Source: Labrenzia sp. VG12
Lineage (GTDB): Bacteria; Pseudomonadota; Alphaproteobacteria; Rhizobiales; Stappiaceae
Direction: 5' to 3'
Assembly (NCBI RefSeq): GCF_002237595.1
Contig: NZ_CP022529.1
Span: 558,001-622,000, forward strand
DNA length: 64,000 nucleotides
Below, one piece after another: positions 43,915 through 52,465 of this stretch; position 1 is the stretch's first letter, and every line of letters starts with the position of its first letter. Both the position numbers and the translations under genes were made by a program. The notes under the pieces are model-generated. The model had not been told where the DNA came from and searched no databases. It worked only from the letters and a program-made list of their open reading frames with translations.

Positions 43915-44511
43915 ATGACGATCACATATTTCGGATACGGATCTCTCGTCAATATTGACACCATTCCGGCCACCGCTGAAGTGACGCCCGGCCGGCTCTC
44001 GGGCTGGCTGCGGGAATGGCGCGTCTGCGGTCAGGGAGACGACGGGCAGGGGCGCTGCGCGCTGACGGTCCGGCCCGAGCCGGGCGCTGAAATCTGGGGC
44101 GTGATGGCCCGTGAACCACGCGAAAGACTGCCGGAACTCGAAACACGGGAAAAGCGTTACGTCAAAGTGGACGCAGTTGGCGTTTCTTTCCGCTGCGAGG
44201 CGCAGCAGGCGCCTGGACCGGAGGACCTGTTCCTGTTCAAGGCGGCGCCGGAACATCTGCGCTGGGGCTGCGACAAGCACCCGATCCTGCAGAGCTATCT
44301 GGACTGTGTTCTGGCCGGCTTCTTCCGGACCTGGGGTGAGCGCGGCATCGATCATTTCCTGGAAACGACCGATGGCTGGCATGTGCCGGTCTTAAGAGAC
44401 CGCACCCGGCCACATTATCCGAGGCCCATCACGCTCGATGCCGAGCTTGCCGAGTTGATCGACGACAAGCTCAGTGACCACGGGATCAGCTATCTCAACA
44501 ACGCGGAGTGA
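43915..44511 (+). CDS. Gamma-glutamylcyclotransferase-like protein
   Basis: 198 residues. N-terminal YFGYGSLVN is the substrate-binding loop of the GGCT/AIG2 fold, in which members release 5-oxoproline from gamma-glutamyl compounds. The remainder is less typical, so the substrate is open. It shares a 34-bp intergenic gap with the divergent PLP enzyme gene, suggesting joint control and perhaps a shared sulfur or glutathione-related pathway. Confidence 0.78.
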   Translation: MTITYFGYGSLVNIDTIPATAEVTPGRLSGWLREWRVCGQGDDGQGRCALTVRPEPGAEIWGVMAREPRERLPELETREKRYVKVDAVGVSFRCEAQQAPGPEDLFLFKAAPEHLRWGCDKHPILQSYLDCVLAGFFRTWGERGIDHFLETTDGWHVPVLRDRTRPHYPRPITLDAELAELIDDKLSDHGISYLNNAE

Positions 44512-44521
44512 CGCCGTTTCG

Positions 44522-45253
44522 TCATCCAAACACGGTCTGCAAGCCATGGCCCGCCAGATACGCAATTCCGGCGGCCACTGTGCCGATGGCCGTTGTCTCC
44601 AACCCACAGGAAAACCAGTGACGCTGTGACCAGCGCGCGCGGAGCGAGCCGATCAGGAAGAAGGCCAGCATCGTCAGGCCGGTGGCTGTGCCGGCGCTGG
44701 CCTTTATCGGCAGCAGGAAGGGCAGGAGCGGGATCGCACCAAACAGCGCGAAGGCAACGAAGGTGTAAAGCGCAGCCTTGAGCGGATTGCGAACGGTATC
44801 CGACAGGCCGTACTCGGCCTGCATCATGGTCTCGATCCAGGTGGTCTTGTTGGAGGTGACCAGCGCGACCAGTCTCTCCAGGTCGTCGCCTTCAAAGCCC
44901 TTCTGCAGAAAGATCTGCCGGATTTCCTCCCGTTCGCCTTCCGGCTCCAGGGCAATGTGCTTTTCTTCGATGGCGCGCAGGCGCGCGTAATCCTCGTTTT
45001 CCGATTTCGAGCCGCTGTAATTGGCCGCGGCCATGGAAAATCCGTCGGCGAGCAGATTGGCAATGCCCAGAATGAGAATGACCTTGGTCGACAGGCTGGC
45101 GCCGACGGAGCCTGCAACGATGGCAAAGGTCGTGACGGCGCCGTCAATGCCGCCATAAACCCAGTCGCGCAGATAGCTGGCATCAGGGCCGGCTGCAAGC
45201 CGGTCGGCAATGTCTCCTGGCCGGTGGCTGTGCTCCAGGTCCGGAGTTGGCAT
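44522..45253 (-). CDS. VIT1/CCC1-family transporter
   Basis: 243 residues. DWVYGGIDGAVTTFAIVAGS and ANLLADGFSMAAANYSGSKS in the first two helices define the vacuolar iron/manganese transporter family. A charged cytoplasmic loop (about 95-160, rich in Glu) that binds metal in this family is present, followed by three helices. Probably exports or stores Fe2+ or Mn2+. The ATG at 45253 has AAGGAT before it and is preferred over a TTG at 45298. Convergent with the GGCT-like gene. Confidence 0.88.
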   Translation of the reverse strand: MPTPDLEHSHRPGDIADRLAAGPDASYLRDWVYGGIDGAVTTFAIVAGSVGASLSTKVILILGIANLLADGFSMAAANYSGSKSENEDYARLRAIEEKHIALEPEGEREEIRQIFLQKGFEGDDLERLVALVTSNKTTWIETMMQAEYGLSDTVRNPLKAALYTFVAFALFGAIPLLPFLLPIKASAGTATGLTMLAFFLIGSLRARWSQRHWFSCGLETTAIGTVAAGIAYLAGHGLQTVFG

Positions 45254-45370
45254 GGCGGCGATCCTTGTTGATGGCAACAGGATGCAGCCGTTCGACAACG
45301 GTCGCCATGATCCGCCTCAAATCTGGAACAAACCCATCGCTGGAGATCGGGGTGTTATATAAATTTCCCT

Positions 45371-45384
45371 TTACGTAAACGTAA
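45371..45384. promoter_or_regulatory. Palindrome upstream of the RTX lipase gene
   Basis: TTACG-TAAA-CGTAA has perfect 5-bp arms and lies 20 bp before the GTG of the lipase-like gene. It resembles, from memory, the sites of MerR-family LiuR regulators of branched-chain and lipid catabolism. No such regulator is in the window, so this is only a pattern match. Confidence 0.35.
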
Positions 45385-45403
45385 TTTTGAATCTATCAAT
45401 TGG

Positions 45404-46897
45404 GTGCAATTGAAAAATTTGCAACTTATGGAGGATGAATTGCCGCTTTTTACGTACAAGGGAGAGGACGCATTGGGGCTCGTGCAGGATGCGCGTGACC
45501 TCATGGTCTACAGCTATCACGGCCTGGAGGACATTCTGCGCGATGGCATGGAGGCCGAGGAACGAGCCCGTGAAATCATTGAGGCAAAAGGATGGACCGT
45601 CCTGTCACCCGAAGTCCTTGGCATTCCGGACGCCAGGGTTGACAGGAATGGCTCCTTTCAGGGGGAGAGCTTTCGCTTCAAGGACGCCCAGGCAGATGTG
45701 CTTGCGAAGTATGATGCCAATGGCAAGGTCACCGAGGTGGGGCTTGTCATTCGGGGAACGTCCGGAACCATCGACAATATCGTGTCCGACACGATCGGGG
45801 ACGTGATCGACTACCTGGAGTTCTTCAAGGGCGAACCCGACTATGCCGTCGGGGCTTTCGGCAATCTTTTTGAGGCGTTGAAAGCGTTTCTGGAGGCAAA
45901 TGGCCTGGGAGCGGAAGACCTGCTGGTGACCGGCCACTCACTGGGCGGCGGTGCAGTGACCAACATGGCAGAGCAAAGCGACAGCTTTGCGGACGGGTTC
46001 TTTGCCGATGCCAATTTCATCGGCTTTGCGTCTCACTACACGCCGGAAGATGGAGCATCGGTCCTGGACAGCGGCGCGGAAATCCTGAGCATCGACTTCG
46101 AGAACGATCCGGTGCCTTCGGTAATTGCCGAAGACTGGCTGCACCTTCTGGGCAACGACACGGACTATGACTACGAGACCAGCAATCTGGTTCTCTTCAA
46201 TGATCTGTATGCCACGCCGGCCTTCTGGGAAGGCGGCAACATCATCAATCCGTTGGCCTGGTCTGCGCATTTCTCTTCAGGGTACGCCGCGGCCATCGAC
46301 ACGATCTCTGTCTCGTCATTCTATGAGGAGATGTCGCGGGACAGTCTGGTGATCGTCTCGTCCCTCTCAGATGCAAAACGCGGCTCGGTCTGGGTGGAGG
46401 ATATCCGGCTGCCGCTGGATCCGACGGGGCACTATGGCGACGACGGCTACATCCTGGGATCGGAGAAGAACGATCTTCTGGCCGGACGGGCCGGCGACGA
46501 TGCGCTTGAAGGATTTGCCGGGGACGACCACCTGAAGGGCCGCGATGGCGATGATCGCCTGCTTGGCGGCGACGGCAACGACCGGCTGGAAGGGGGCGAC
46601 GGCGCGGACCTTCTGGTGGACGGTGCCGGCAGCGATGTCCTGATTGGCGGGGAAGGCGCCGATATTTTTGTGTTTCTTGCTGACGGGGCGTGCGACCGGA
46701 TCGAGGACTTTGAAGTCGGCCGCGACAAGATCGACCTCAGCCTTGCCGGCATCACGGATTTCGACCAGCTGGTGATTACGGCCAAGGGCTGGTGGCAGGA
46801 TGTCGAGATCGGTTACGGCACGGATCTGATCAAGCTCGACACGGGGTTCTGGCCGGTCCTGGACGATCTTGGCGCAAGCGACTTTCTGTTCGCCTGA
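45404..46897 (+). CDS. RTX-type secreted lipase-like protein
   Basis: 497 residues. An alpha/beta-hydrolase domain with the nucleophile elbow GHSLGGG (Ser179) covers about 20-340. Glycine/aspartate-rich calcium-binding nonapeptides follow at about 350-430 (GRAGDDALEGFAGDDHLKGR and further GGDGNDRL units). A C-terminal signal-like end (DLGASDFLFA) fits type I secretion without a signal peptide. It resembles Pseudomonas-type RTX lipases, phospholipases and polyurethanases. The start is unsure: GTG at 45404 or ATG at 45428, neither with a clear ribosome site. No type I secretion genes are nearby. Confidence 0.85.
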   Translation: MQLKNLQLMEDELPLFTYKGEDALGLVQDARDLMVYSYHGLEDILRDGMEAEERAREIIEAKGWTVLSPEVLGIPDARVDRNGSFQGESFRFKDAQADVLAKYDANGKVTEVGLVIRGTSGTIDNIVSDTIGDVIDYLEFFKGEPDYAVGAFGNLFEALKAFLEANGLGAEDLLVTGHSLGGGAVTNMAEQSDSFADGFFADANFIGFASHYTPEDGASVLDSGAEILSIDFENDPVPSVIAEDWLHLLGNDTDYDYETSNLVLFNDLYATPAFWEGGNIINPLAWSAHFSSGYAAAIDTISVSSFYEEMSRDSLVIVSSLSDAKRGSVWVEDIRLPLDPTGHYGDDGYILGSEKNDLLAGRAGDDALEGFAGDDHLKGRDGDDRLLGGDGNDRLEGGDGADLLVDGAGSDVLIGGEGADIFVFLADGACDRIEDFEVGRDKIDLSLAGITDFDQLVITAKGWWQDVEIGYGTDLIKLDTGFWPVLDDLGASDFLFA

Positions 46898-47163
46898 TGT
46901 AACTGGTGCCGGGTCCTGCATCTGGTCCGGCGCCGCAAACAGAGACGAAACCGGCAGATGCCTGTAAAATGTCGACGAAGGACATGAAAAAAGATCAAGA
47001 ATTCCTGTGCTGCCACGGCGGTTCTTAAGTGGCTTTTGACGGAAGGGCCGTGTATAACGCCGCACGTTTGCTCCAAAAGCGGGGCAATATGCGCAGGAAA
47101 AAGTCGCGGGCGTTAGCAGAGTTGAAAAATTGGGAAAGCCCGATCCCACAAGGAGATACGAAC

Positions 47164-48546
47164 ATGGCGGACAAGTGGAGCCCGGACAGCTGGAGATCGA
47201 AACCGATCCTGCAGGTGCCGGAATACCCGGATCAAGAGGCTTTGGCGGATGTGGAACAGCGCCTGTCGACTTATCCGCCGCTGGTTTTTGCAGGTGAAGC
47301 GCGCGCGCTGAAAGCGCAGCTGGCCGATGTCGCCAACGGCAAGGGTTTTCTGCTTCAGGGCGGTGACTGCGCCGAAAGCTTTGCCGAGCATCACCCGGAT
47401 CATATTCGCGACTTTTTCCGCGTCTTCCTGCAGATGTCGGTTGTCTTGACCTATGCGGCCAGCCAGCCGGTGGTCAAGGTCGGGCGTATTGCCGGCCAGT
47501 TCGCCAAGCCGCGGTCTTCGAACATCGAGAAGAAGGGCGAGGTGGAGCTGCCGAGCTATCGCGGCGACATCATCAACGACATCAATTTCAACTCGGACAG
47601 CCGTATCCCGGACCCGAGCCGCATGGCCATGGCCTATCGCCAGTCCGCCGCGACCCTGAACCTCCTGCGCGCGTTCGCTCAAGGCGGGTTTGCAAATCTC
47701 GACCAGGTGCATCAGTGGATGCTCGGTTTCATCACCGACAGCCCGCAAGGCCACCGTTACAAGGAACTGGCCGACCGGATCACCGAAGCGCTGAGCTTCA
47801 TGCGCGCCTGCGGCGTCAATGCCGACAGCGTGCCGCAGCTGCGCTCCACCGATTTCTTCACCAGCCACGAAGCCCTGCTGCTTGGTTATGAAGAAGCTCT
47901 GACGCGCGTCGACAGCACATCCGGCGACTGGTATGCGACTTCCGGCCACATGATCTGGATCGGTGACCGGACCCGCCAGCCGGACCATGCGCATGTGGAA
48001 TTCTTCCGTGGCATCGAGAATCCGATCGGCCTGAAATGCGGCCCGTCGCTGACGCCGGACGGCCTCCTGGAACTGATCGACATTCTCAATCCGGACAATG
48101 AGCCGGGTCGCCTGACCCTGATTGCCCGATTCGGTGCCGACAAGGTCTTTGACCATCTGCCGCAGCTCGTGCGCGCCGTCGAGCGCGAGGGCAAGTCCGT
48201 GGTCTGGTCCTGCGATCCGATGCATGGCAACACGATCACGGCTGGCGGTTACAAGACCCGTCCGTTCGACCGCATCCTGAAGGAGGTGGAAGCCTTCTTC
48301 GCGGTCCATCGGGCCGAGGGTACGCATGCCGGCGGCGTTCATGTCGAAATGACCGGTCGGAACGTGACCGAGTGCACCGGCGGTGCACACGCGCTGACCG
48401 CCGAACAGCTGGGCGATCGTTACCATACCCATTGCGACCCGCGGCTCAATGCCGACCAGGCGCTGGAACTGGCTTTCCTGATCGCTGAAAACCTGAAAAA
48501 GGAACGGGACGATCGCCGGGCGGAACCGCTGGCCGCGAGCGCATAA
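47164..48546 (+). CDS. aroG: Class II 3-deoxy-7-phosphoheptulonate synthase
   Basis: 460 residues; joins phosphoenolpyruvate and erythrose 4-phosphate in the first step of the shikimate pathway. Plant-like type II family: WSPDSWRSKPILQVPEYPD at the N-terminus, LLQGGDCAESFAEHHPDHIR, VWSCDPMHGNTITA and GGVHVEMTGRNVTECTGGA with metal and substrate ligands. The ATG at 47164 follows AAGGAGATACGAAC; the 45 upstream codons are not supported. Followed by a strong terminator. Confidence 0.96.
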   Translation: MADKWSPDSWRSKPILQVPEYPDQEALADVEQRLSTYPPLVFAGEARALKAQLADVANGKGFLLQGGDCAESFAEHHPDHIRDFFRVFLQMSVVLTYAASQPVVKVGRIAGQFAKPRSSNIEKKGEVELPSYRGDIINDINFNSDSRIPDPSRMAMAYRQSAATLNLLRAFAQGGFANLDQVHQWMLGFITDSPQGHRYKELADRITEALSFMRACGVNADSVPQLRSTDFFTSHEALLLGYEEALTRVDSTSGDWYATSGHMIWIGDRTRQPDHAHVEFFRGIENPIGLKCGPSLTPDGLLELIDILNPDNEPGRLTLIARFGADKVFDHLPQLVRAVEREGKSVVWSCDPMHGNTITAGGYKTRPFDRILKEVEAFFAVHRAEGTHAGGVHVEMTGRNVTECTGGAHALTAEQLGDRYHTHCDPRLNADQALELAFLIAENLKKERDDRRAEPLAASA

Positions 48547-48558
48547 TCCGTAAAAATT

Positions 48559-48605
48559 CTTACGCAGCGTAAGTTAAAGGGCGGCCCAGGCCGCCCTTTT
48601 TGTTT
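48559..48605 (+). terminator. Rho-independent terminator after the DAHP synthase gene
   Basis: A small hairpin CTTACG-CAG-CGTAAG is followed by a strong one, AAAGGGCGGC-CCAG-GCCGCCCTTT, ending in a T-run. It starts 12 bp after the stop. Confidence 0.85.
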
Positions 48606-48709
48606 GTAATGATCATTTTTCTGCACTCGGCACACCTTGAAGTAAGCCTCGCTTAACGCAGACGCGGCATATCTGGTTATCGGGATGCCAAGGGACGAGG
48701 AGAGGGTGA

Positions 48710-49255
48710 GTGCGGGACAAATGGGATCTGTCGAAGATTTCCTGTCTGGTTGCGGAGGACAATCCGCACATGCGCACGATTCTGCGGTCGGTGCTGTCCG
48801 GCTTCGGCATTCGCTCGGTATTTGAGGCCAGCGACGGTGCGGAGGCGCTGGAACTGGTGGTCGACCGGAAACCGGACATCGTTCTGTGCGACTGGGTGAT
48901 GAGCCCCTTTGGCGGCAACGAGTTTCTGCGGATCCTGCGTGCCGACCGGGACCTGCTTGCAAGCACGACGCCTGTTCTCATCGTTACGGCCCATGCCAAG
49001 CGGGCGACGATCTTGGAAGCCATCGAGATTGGCATTCATGGCTTTGTGGCCAAGCCGATCGCTCCGGCCATTCTCTATCGCCATATTGGTGAGATTCTCG
49101 AGCGGCAGGAGCTGCAGGGACGATCGAAAGGCATTCTCGGCCCTGGGCACCAAAAGCCCTTGCGCAAGCTCGAAGTGACGGACCTGTCCGGCATGGCCGC
49201 GCCGGAAGCCGACGTTCAGCCCGAACAGGAAATGGCCGGGCTCGCCCTTCTTTAA
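48710..49255 (+). CDS. Single-domain response regulator (CheY-like) with C-terminal tail
   Basis: 181 residues. Receiver domain about 8-130 with the acidic pair in VAEDNPHMR, phospho-acceptor Asp61 (VLCDWVMSP), threonine in LIVTAHAKR and Lys in FVAKPIAP. There is no output domain; the last 50 residues are low-complexity. It starts with GTG behind GAGGAGAGG. Probably a signalling intermediate in a phosphorelay or chemotaxis; the kinase is not adjacent. Confidence 0.9.
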   Translation: MRDKWDLSKISCLVAEDNPHMRTILRSVLSGFGIRSVFEASDGAEALELVVDRKPDIVLCDWVMSPFGGNEFLRILRADRDLLASTTPVLIVTAHAKRATILEAIEIGIHGFVAKPIAPAILYRHIGEILERQELQGRSKGILGPGHQKPLRKLEVTDLSGMAAPEADVQPEQEMAGLALL

Positions 49256-49349
49256 ACGGCTTTCTGCGCAGGTGTGACGCCTGGACGATTGCAAGCGCTC
49301 AGGCTTGTCGCTACACCAGACAGTCATGTCACGTCCTGGTGTTCTTCCG

Positions 49350-51017
49350 ATGATTTCTGATCGTTTCCGTCTGGCTGTTGCGCAGCTCAACCCAACCGTT
49401 GGCGATGTCGCCGGCAATGCCGAGCTTGTGCGCAAGGCGCGTAGCGAAGCAGCCGGGAAGGGGGCCGATCTGGTGCTGACCTCGGAACTGGTGCTGGCGG
49501 GATATCTGCCGGAAGACCTGGTTCTGAAACCCGCTTTCGTTCGCCGATGCATGGAAGCGGCGGAAGCGCTGGCGAAGGAAACCGCCGACGGCGGTCCCGG
49601 CCTGATTGTCGGCTCGCCCTGGCGTGCCGACGATGGAAAGGTCTACAACGCTGCACTCCTGCTCGATCAGGGCGAAATTCGCGCCGTGCGCACCAAATAC
49701 GACCTGCCGAATTACAGCGTCTTTGATGAAAAGCGTGTGTTTGCGGCCGGTCCGCTGCCGGGGCCGGTCGATTTCCGGGGCGTGCGCATCGGCTTGCCAA
49801 TATGTGAAGACATCTGGAACGACGAAGTCTGCGAATGCCTGGAGGAGACGGGGGCCGAACTTCTTCTGGTGCCGAATGGCTCGCCCTATTGGGAAAACCG
49901 GGCGGAGGAACGGCTGCAGGTCGTGGTGTCCCGGGTGGTGCAGACCGGGCTGCCACTGATCTATTGCAACCAGCTCGGCGGACAGGATGAACTGGTCTTC
50001 GACGGTGGGTCCTTTGCGCTTCACGCTGACAGGTCGTTGGCCTTCCAGTTGCCGCAGTTCGAAACCGCACTCGGGTTCAGCGATTGGCGCCGCGACGGAG
50101 ACACCTGGGTCTGCGAAAACGGCGAGGTCGCCAAACTGCCCGATCTGGATGAGGCCAATTGGCGGGCCTGCGTGATGGGACTGGGTGACTATGTCACCAA
50201 GAACGGATTTCCCGGCGTAGTCCTGGGATTGTCTGGCGGGATCGACTCGGCCATCTGCGCGGCCATGGCCGTCGATGCACTGGGGGCAGACAAGGTGCAC
50301 GCCATCATGCTGCCTTATCGCTACACGTCCGAAGAAAGCATCAAGGATGCCGCCGATTGTGCCAGGGCTCTCGGCATCCGCTATGACACTGTTCCGATTG
50401 CCGAGCCTGTGGAGGGGTTCACAAGTGCCTTGAGCGGTCTCTTTGCCGGGACTAAGTCGGACACGACGGAGGAGAACCTCCAGTCCCGTGCGCGCGGTGT
50501 GATCCTGATGGCGGTCTCCAACAAGTTCGGCAAGATGGTCATGACAACCGGCAACAAGTCGGAGATGTCGGTCGGCTATGCAACGCTCTATGGCGACATG
50601 AACGGCGGCTACAATCCGATCAAGGACCTTTACAAGACGCAGGTCTACCATCTGTCTGCCTGGCGCAACCAGAACCAGCCGGCCGGGCTGCTCGGGCCGG
50701 CCGGCGAGGTGATCCCGGCCAACATCATCACCAAGGTGCCGACGGCGGAGTTGCGCGAAAACCAGACCGACCAGGATTCCCTGCCGCCCTATGACGTTCT
50801 GGACGATATCCTGGAATGTCTGGTCGAAGACGAGATGTCGGTCAGCGACATAGAGGCACGAGGCCATGACCGAGATCTGATCCACCGCATCGAGCATCTT
50901 CTCTATATTGCAGAATACAAGCGCCGGCAGGCGCCTCCCGGCGTCAAGATCACCGAGCGCAATTTCGGCAAGGACCGTCGGTATCCGATCACCAACCGGT
51001 TCCGGGACCGGTCCTGA
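49350..51017 (+). CDS. nadE: Glutamine-dependent NAD(+) synthetase
   Basis: 555 residues. N-terminal nitrilase-type glutaminase (AVAQLNPTVGDVAGNAELVR; glutamate-lysine-cysteine residues in TSELVLAGY, TKYDLPNYSVFDE and LPICEDIWNDE). The C-terminal synthetase has the P-loop LGLSGGIDSAICAAMAVDAL. Amidates nicotinate adenine dinucleotide to NAD, the de novo/Preiss-Handler end step, complementing the nadM-nadV route at 9-12 kb. Start uncertain: 49350 gives the usual family N-terminus, but 49326 and 49305 are also in frame and none has a good ribosome site. Confidence 0.94.
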   Translation: MISDRFRLAVAQLNPTVGDVAGNAELVRKARSEAAGKGADLVLTSELVLAGYLPEDLVLKPAFVRRCMEAAEALAKETADGGPGLIVGSPWRADDGKVYNAALLLDQGEIRAVRTKYDLPNYSVFDEKRVFAAGPLPGPVDFRGVRIGLPICEDIWNDEVCECLEETGAELLLVPNGSPYWENRAEERLQVVVSRVVQTGLPLIYCNQLGGQDELVFDGGSFALHADRSLAFQLPQFETALGFSDWRRDGDTWVCENGEVAKLPDLDEANWRACVMGLGDYVTKNGFPGVVLGLSGGIDSAICAAMAVDALGADKVHAIMLPYRYTSEESIKDAADCARALGIRYDTVPIAEPVEGFTSALSGLFAGTKSDTTEENLQSRARGVILMAVSNKFGKMVMTTGNKSEMSVGYATLYGDMNGGYNPIKDLYKTQVYHLSAWRNQNQPAGLLGPAGEVIPANIITKVPTAELRENQTDQDSLPPYDVLDDILECLVEDEMSVSDIEARGHDRDLIHRIEHLLYIAEYKRRQAPPGVKITERNFGKDRRYPITNRFRDRS

Positions 51018-51186
51018 GCGGGATTACAAAATCTCTCAACCTCATTCTGAGGACGGCTTTCTGGCCCGTCTCGAGGGATGGGCAACTCGCTCCGGAACGA
51101 GCGGCCGATCCTGCGAGACACTGCTGCACAGCTCCTCAGGACGAGGTCAATTTGTGTGGCAAATTCGTTCCCGCGTTTGAGAAGGC

Positions 51187-52410
51187 ATGGCCTTGATGTC
51201 CTATTTCTCCTTCTTGCGCGACAATGCGCGCTGGCTGTCTGCTTGCTACCTGCTTGCGGCCTTCTCCGGGTTCGGCCAAACCTTCTTCATCGCCCTGTCC
51301 GCAGGTGATCTGCGCGCCGAATTCGGCCTCAGTCATGGTGATCTGGGCCTGCTCTACATGGTGGCGACGCTCGCAAGCGCGTTCACGCTTCCTTATGTCG
51401 GCAAGAGCCTTGACCATTTTCGCGTCAGGTGGATCGCCGCCGTGGTGCTGGCCGGTCTTGCCCTGTCATGCCTTCTCATGGCGAGCACCTCGGCGATCTG
51501 GATGATTGCCGTCGCCTTCTACGGCCTGCGCCTCTGCGGCCAGGGCATGATGACCCACACGTCGATTACTGCCGCAGGGCGCTGGTTCTCCGCGCAACGC
51601 GGCCGGGCCGTTTCCATTGCCATGATCGGTTTTCCGACGGCGGAGGCCCTGTTTCCGATCCTGTTTGTCGTCCTGGCAGCAAGTTACGGTTGGCGCGGGG
51701 CCTGGTCCGTCTCCGCACTCAGTCTCGTCCTGATCGCCTTTCCCGTTCTGATGCTGTTGCTGAAGCGCGAAAGAACGCCGACTGCGACGGAAGTCGCTGC
51801 CACCAAGGCGGAGGGCCGTCAATGGACACGGAAGGAAGCCCTGGCTGACTACCGCTTCTGGCTGGTCAATCTCGGTGTGAACACACCGGCCTTCGTGGGC
51901 ACGTCGATCTTCTTTCACCAGGTCTATCTCGTGGAGCTGCGGGGCTGGTCGATGGAAGTCTTCGCCAGTGCCTTCGTCATCATGGCCAGCGGTGTTGTCT
52001 GTGCCAGCCTTGTCATCGGTCCCCTGATCGACCGGTTTTCCGCCCGGCAGCTGTTGCCTTTCACACTTATCCCGCTGGCGCTCGCCTGTCTGGTGCTCAC
52101 GACGGTCCATGCCCAATACGCAGCCTTCGTGTTCATGGCCCTTGTGGGCATCTCGAACGGCTTCAACGGCACGCTGGTCGGGGCCTTCTGGCCAGAAGCC
52201 TATGGCACCCGGCACATGGGGGCGATCCGTTCCGTTGCCTTTGCCGTCATGGTGTTTGCCTCTGCGGCCGGGCCCGGGCTGGTCGGTTGGCTGATTGATC
52301 TTGGCGTTTCCTTTGACCTCCAGATCGCGGTCATGGGAGGGTATTGCCTGATCTATTCCGGCGTTTTGACCTGGATGACGCGCCTTTACCGGCGGGCACA
52401 ACAAACTTGA
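51187..52410 (+). CDS. MFS transporter
   Basis: 407 residues with about twelve membrane helices and the usual 6+6 layout; the first loop carries GKSLDHFRVRWI, a variant of the MFS signature. A helix pattern such as AISTAAGRWFS-like TSITAAGRWFSAQRGRAVSI resembles monocarboxylate/oxalate-type transporters. Substrate unknown. Starts with ATG after GAGAAGG. Lies between nadE and gltX on the same strand. Confidence 0.86.
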   Translation: MALMSYFSFLRDNARWLSACYLLAAFSGFGQTFFIALSAGDLRAEFGLSHGDLGLLYMVATLASAFTLPYVGKSLDHFRVRWIAAVVLAGLALSCLLMASTSAIWMIAVAFYGLRLCGQGMMTHTSITAAGRWFSAQRGRAVSIAMIGFPTAEALFPILFVVLAASYGWRGAWSVSALSLVLIAFPVLMLLLKRERTPTATEVAATKAEGRQWTRKEALADYRFWLVNLGVNTPAFVGTSIFFHQVYLVELRGWSMEVFASAFVIMASGVVCASLVIGPLIDRFSARQLLPFTLIPLALACLVLTTVHAQYAAFVFMALVGISNGFNGTLVGAFWPEAYGTRHMGAIRSVAFAVMVFASAAGPGLVGWLIDLGVSFDLQIAVMGGYCLIYSGVLTWMTRLYRRAQQT

Positions 52411-52465
52411 AACAGGTCCCGATTTTCGGTTGATGACTGGCGTCTCACGGGCTAACTCAACCGCC

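Noticed and set aside
42783..43958. Plus-strand frame of 391 codons
   Set aside because: Complete antisense shadow of the class V aminotransferase-like gene; composition is typical of reversed GC-rich coding DNA.
46450..46700. Tandem repeats in the 3' part of the lipase gene
   Set aside because: They encode the calcium-binding RTX nonapeptides and need no separate explanation.
47029..47163. N-terminal extension or leader peptide for the DAHP synthase
   Set aside because: The in-frame codons lack a ribosome site and a family match; no aromatic-codon run or attenuator hairpin was seen.
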